A stretch of DNA of 6,390 bases. Origin: Candidatus Aminicenantota bacterium. GTDB taxonomy: Bacteria; Acidobacteriota; Aminicenantia; Aminicenantales; UBA8522. Shown here piece after piece: positions 5,918 through 6,390 of this stretch. The stretch lies in contig DQHV01000385.1 of NCBI GenBank assembly GCA_003524335.1, forward strand, positions 1 to 6,390, given 5' to 3'. The notes under the pieces were generated by a model, which saw nothing but the letters and a program-made list of their open reading frames with translations, was not told the origin of the DNA and searched no databases. The number at the start of each line of letters is the position of its first letter. Position 1 is the stretch's first letter. A program made the position numbers and the translations under genes.

Positions 5918-6190
5918 CTATTGGTCCAGCCGGAATCCGTAATCGTCCGTCTTCTTGACCGCCCCCCTCTTGTTCTCGGCCGCCTTGCCTGCGTCTTTAC
6001 CCTCTCCCTCCGTTAGACGAAACCCATAGTCCACCGCCGGCGGCGCAGCCTTCTTCCGGCTCTTTTTTCGGAGGAGAGGATAGAAGGGCGACCGGATGCG
6101 TTTGCCGAAGCACGACAGCCTGGGATTGAAGATCAGAAGCAGGACGAAGAGCCCGAAAGCGATCAATATTCCGTATGTTCCCCAGTTCAT
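5918..6190 (-). CDS. Small membrane-anchored protein with duplicated DYGFRL motif, function unknown
   Basis: I do not recognise this 90-residue protein. Residues about 4-21 form one hydrophobic membrane segment (TYGILIAFGLFVLLLIF) with no cleavage signal. A strongly basic stretch follows (30-47: KRIRSP, RKKSRKK), which by the positive-inside rule puts the C-terminus in the cytoplasm. The rest is hydrophilic, probably disordered, and contains DYGFRL twice, at 54-59 and at 83-88 just before the end, joined by a Lys/Glu/Gly/Ala linker. All six codons differ between the two copies, always synonymously. The ATG at 6190 follows AAGGA at suitable spacing and lies about 21 nt below a strong promoter, so this is the first gene of the visible operon, 42 nt before the lipoprotein. 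Composition and start signals favour a real gene. Confidence 0.8.
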   Translation of the reverse strand: MNWGTYGILIAFGLFVLLLIFNPRLSCFGKRIRSPFYPLLRKKSRKKAAPPAVDYGFRLTEGEGKDAGKAAENKRGAVKKTDDYGFRLDQ

Positions 6191-6217
6191 GGTTTTTCCT
6201 TCGTTCCGATTTTTCCT

Positions 6218-6246
6218 ATTATAGGCCGCCGATTATGAAGAATCAA
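6218..6246 (-). promoter_or_regulatory. Sigma-70-type promoter of the gene cluster
   Basis: On the minus strand TTGATT (6246-6241) and a perfect TATAAT (6223-6218) are separated by exactly 17 nt. Transcription should begin near 6211, giving a leader of about 21 nt with AAGGA before the ATG at 6190. The A/T-rich bases upstream of the -35 fit a housekeeping promoter. It is the only convincing promoter in the window and could drive everything down to dnaB. Confidence 0.8.
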
Positions 6247-6277
6247 TTATTCATCAGCCAGACGGGATAGATGGGCT

Positions 6278-6297
6278 TAATTCCGGGTAATTCCGGG
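6278..6297. repeat. Tandem 10-bp direct repeat TAATTCCGGG
   Basis: TAATTCCGGG occurs at 6278-6287 and again at 6288-6297. A shorter copy, TAATTCCG, recurs at 6309-6316, and its inverse, CGGAATTA, at 6349-6356. The three direct copies start 10 and 21 bp apart, near one and two helical turns. They belong to the same element as the long inverted repeat. Confidence 0.8.
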
Positions 6298-6356
6298 GAC
6301 ACTAACTTTAATTCCGCTACAATAGACGAAAATTAAAGTTAGTGTCCCCGGAATTA
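6288..6356. repeat. Perfect 26-bp inverted repeat with 17-nt loop
   Basis: Arms 6288-6313 and 6331-6356 are exact reverse complements, separated by 17 bases. The arm reads TAATTCCGGGGACACTAACT followed by TTAATT. Neither orientation has a proper U-run after the stem, so it is not an ordinary terminator. The unit resembles REP-like palindromes that accompany RAYT (Y1/IS200-type) transposases, from recollection of such GGGGACA-containing repeats; no transposase gene is in the window. It lies about 40 bp upstream of the promoter -35. Confidence 0.85.
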
Positions 6357-6360
6357 AAGC

Positions 6361-6383
6361 GGCCTCTTTTTTTAGGCCTTTTT
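6361..6383 (+). terminator. Small GGCCT/AGGCC hairpin followed by a T-run
   Basis: GGCCT (6361-6365) pairs with AGGCC (6374-6378) across an 8-nt T-rich loop, and TTTTT follows on the plus strand. The stem is only 5 bp, and no plus-strand gene ends here, so a terminator role is weak. It may simply be the edge of the repeat element beside it. Nothing else is visible in 6357-6390. Confidence 0.25.
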
Positions 6384-6390
6384 CCCCGCC

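Noticed and set aside
5905..5918. GC palindrome GCCGGGTGCCCGGC at the stop of the 90-residue gene, considered as a terminator
   Set aside because: The stem is about 5 bp with a 4-nt loop and no U-run follows; the next gene starts only about 30 nt on.
6318..6323. TACAAT in the loop of the inverted repeat as a plus-strand -10
   Set aside because: No matching -35 box and no plus-strand gene visible downstream within the window.
1..6390. CRISPR array, defence genes, prophage or transposase gene
   Set aside because: No spaced direct repeats, no phage-like or transposase-like product; the genes account for almost all of the sequence.

Overview
This window looks like the core chromosome of a GC-rich Gram-negative bacterium. 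Every credible gene lies on the minus strand, so the transcript runs from about position 6211 down to position 1. An outer-membrane-type lipoprotein argues for a double-membrane cell. The order LolB-like lipoprotein, ispE, tRNA-Gln, prs, rplY, pth, rpsF, rpsR, rplI, dnaB resembles blocks I recall from Desulfobacterota/Geobacter-like and Acidobacteriota/Aminicenantes-like genomes; lolB-ispE-prs and pth are also neighbours in gammaproteobacteria. The phylum is inferred from gene order and style, not proven.

Layout in transcription order: (i) 6218-6246, a near-consensus sigma-70-type promoter; (ii) 5918-6190, a 90-residue single-pass membrane protein of unknown function with a duplicated DYGFRL motif; (iii) 5204-5875, a LolB-like lipoprotein; (iv) 4347-5207, ispE, which starts on GTG inside the previous stop and ends inside the tRNA gene; (v) 4285-4356, tRNA-Gln(UUG); (vi) 3319-4248, prs; (vii) 2592-3308, rplY of the long CTC type; (viii) 2016-2588, pth, with a TTG start; (ix) 1558-1950 rpsF, 1299-1556 rpsR and 787-1272 rplI; (x) 1-733, the N-terminal half of dnaB, cut by the window edge. 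Most junctions are tight (4-nt overlap, or 1, 3 or 10 nt gaps), which suggests one long transcription unit. The looser junctions before rpsF (65 nt) and before dnaB (53 nt) each contain a predicted RNA hairpin.

The genes cover housekeeping functions: outer-membrane lipoprotein insertion, isoprenoid precursor synthesis (IspE), PRPP synthesis (Prs), translation (tRNA-Gln, bL25, Pth, bS6, bS18, bL9) and replication (DnaB). No defence system, CRISPR array or complete mobile element is visible. The least ordinary items are the ispE stop codon embedded in tRNA-Gln, the DYGFRL-repeat membrane protein, the possible switch-like leader before rpsF, and a perfect 26-bp inverted repeat at 6288-6356 upstream of the promoter that looks like an interspersed, possibly REP/RAYT-type, element.
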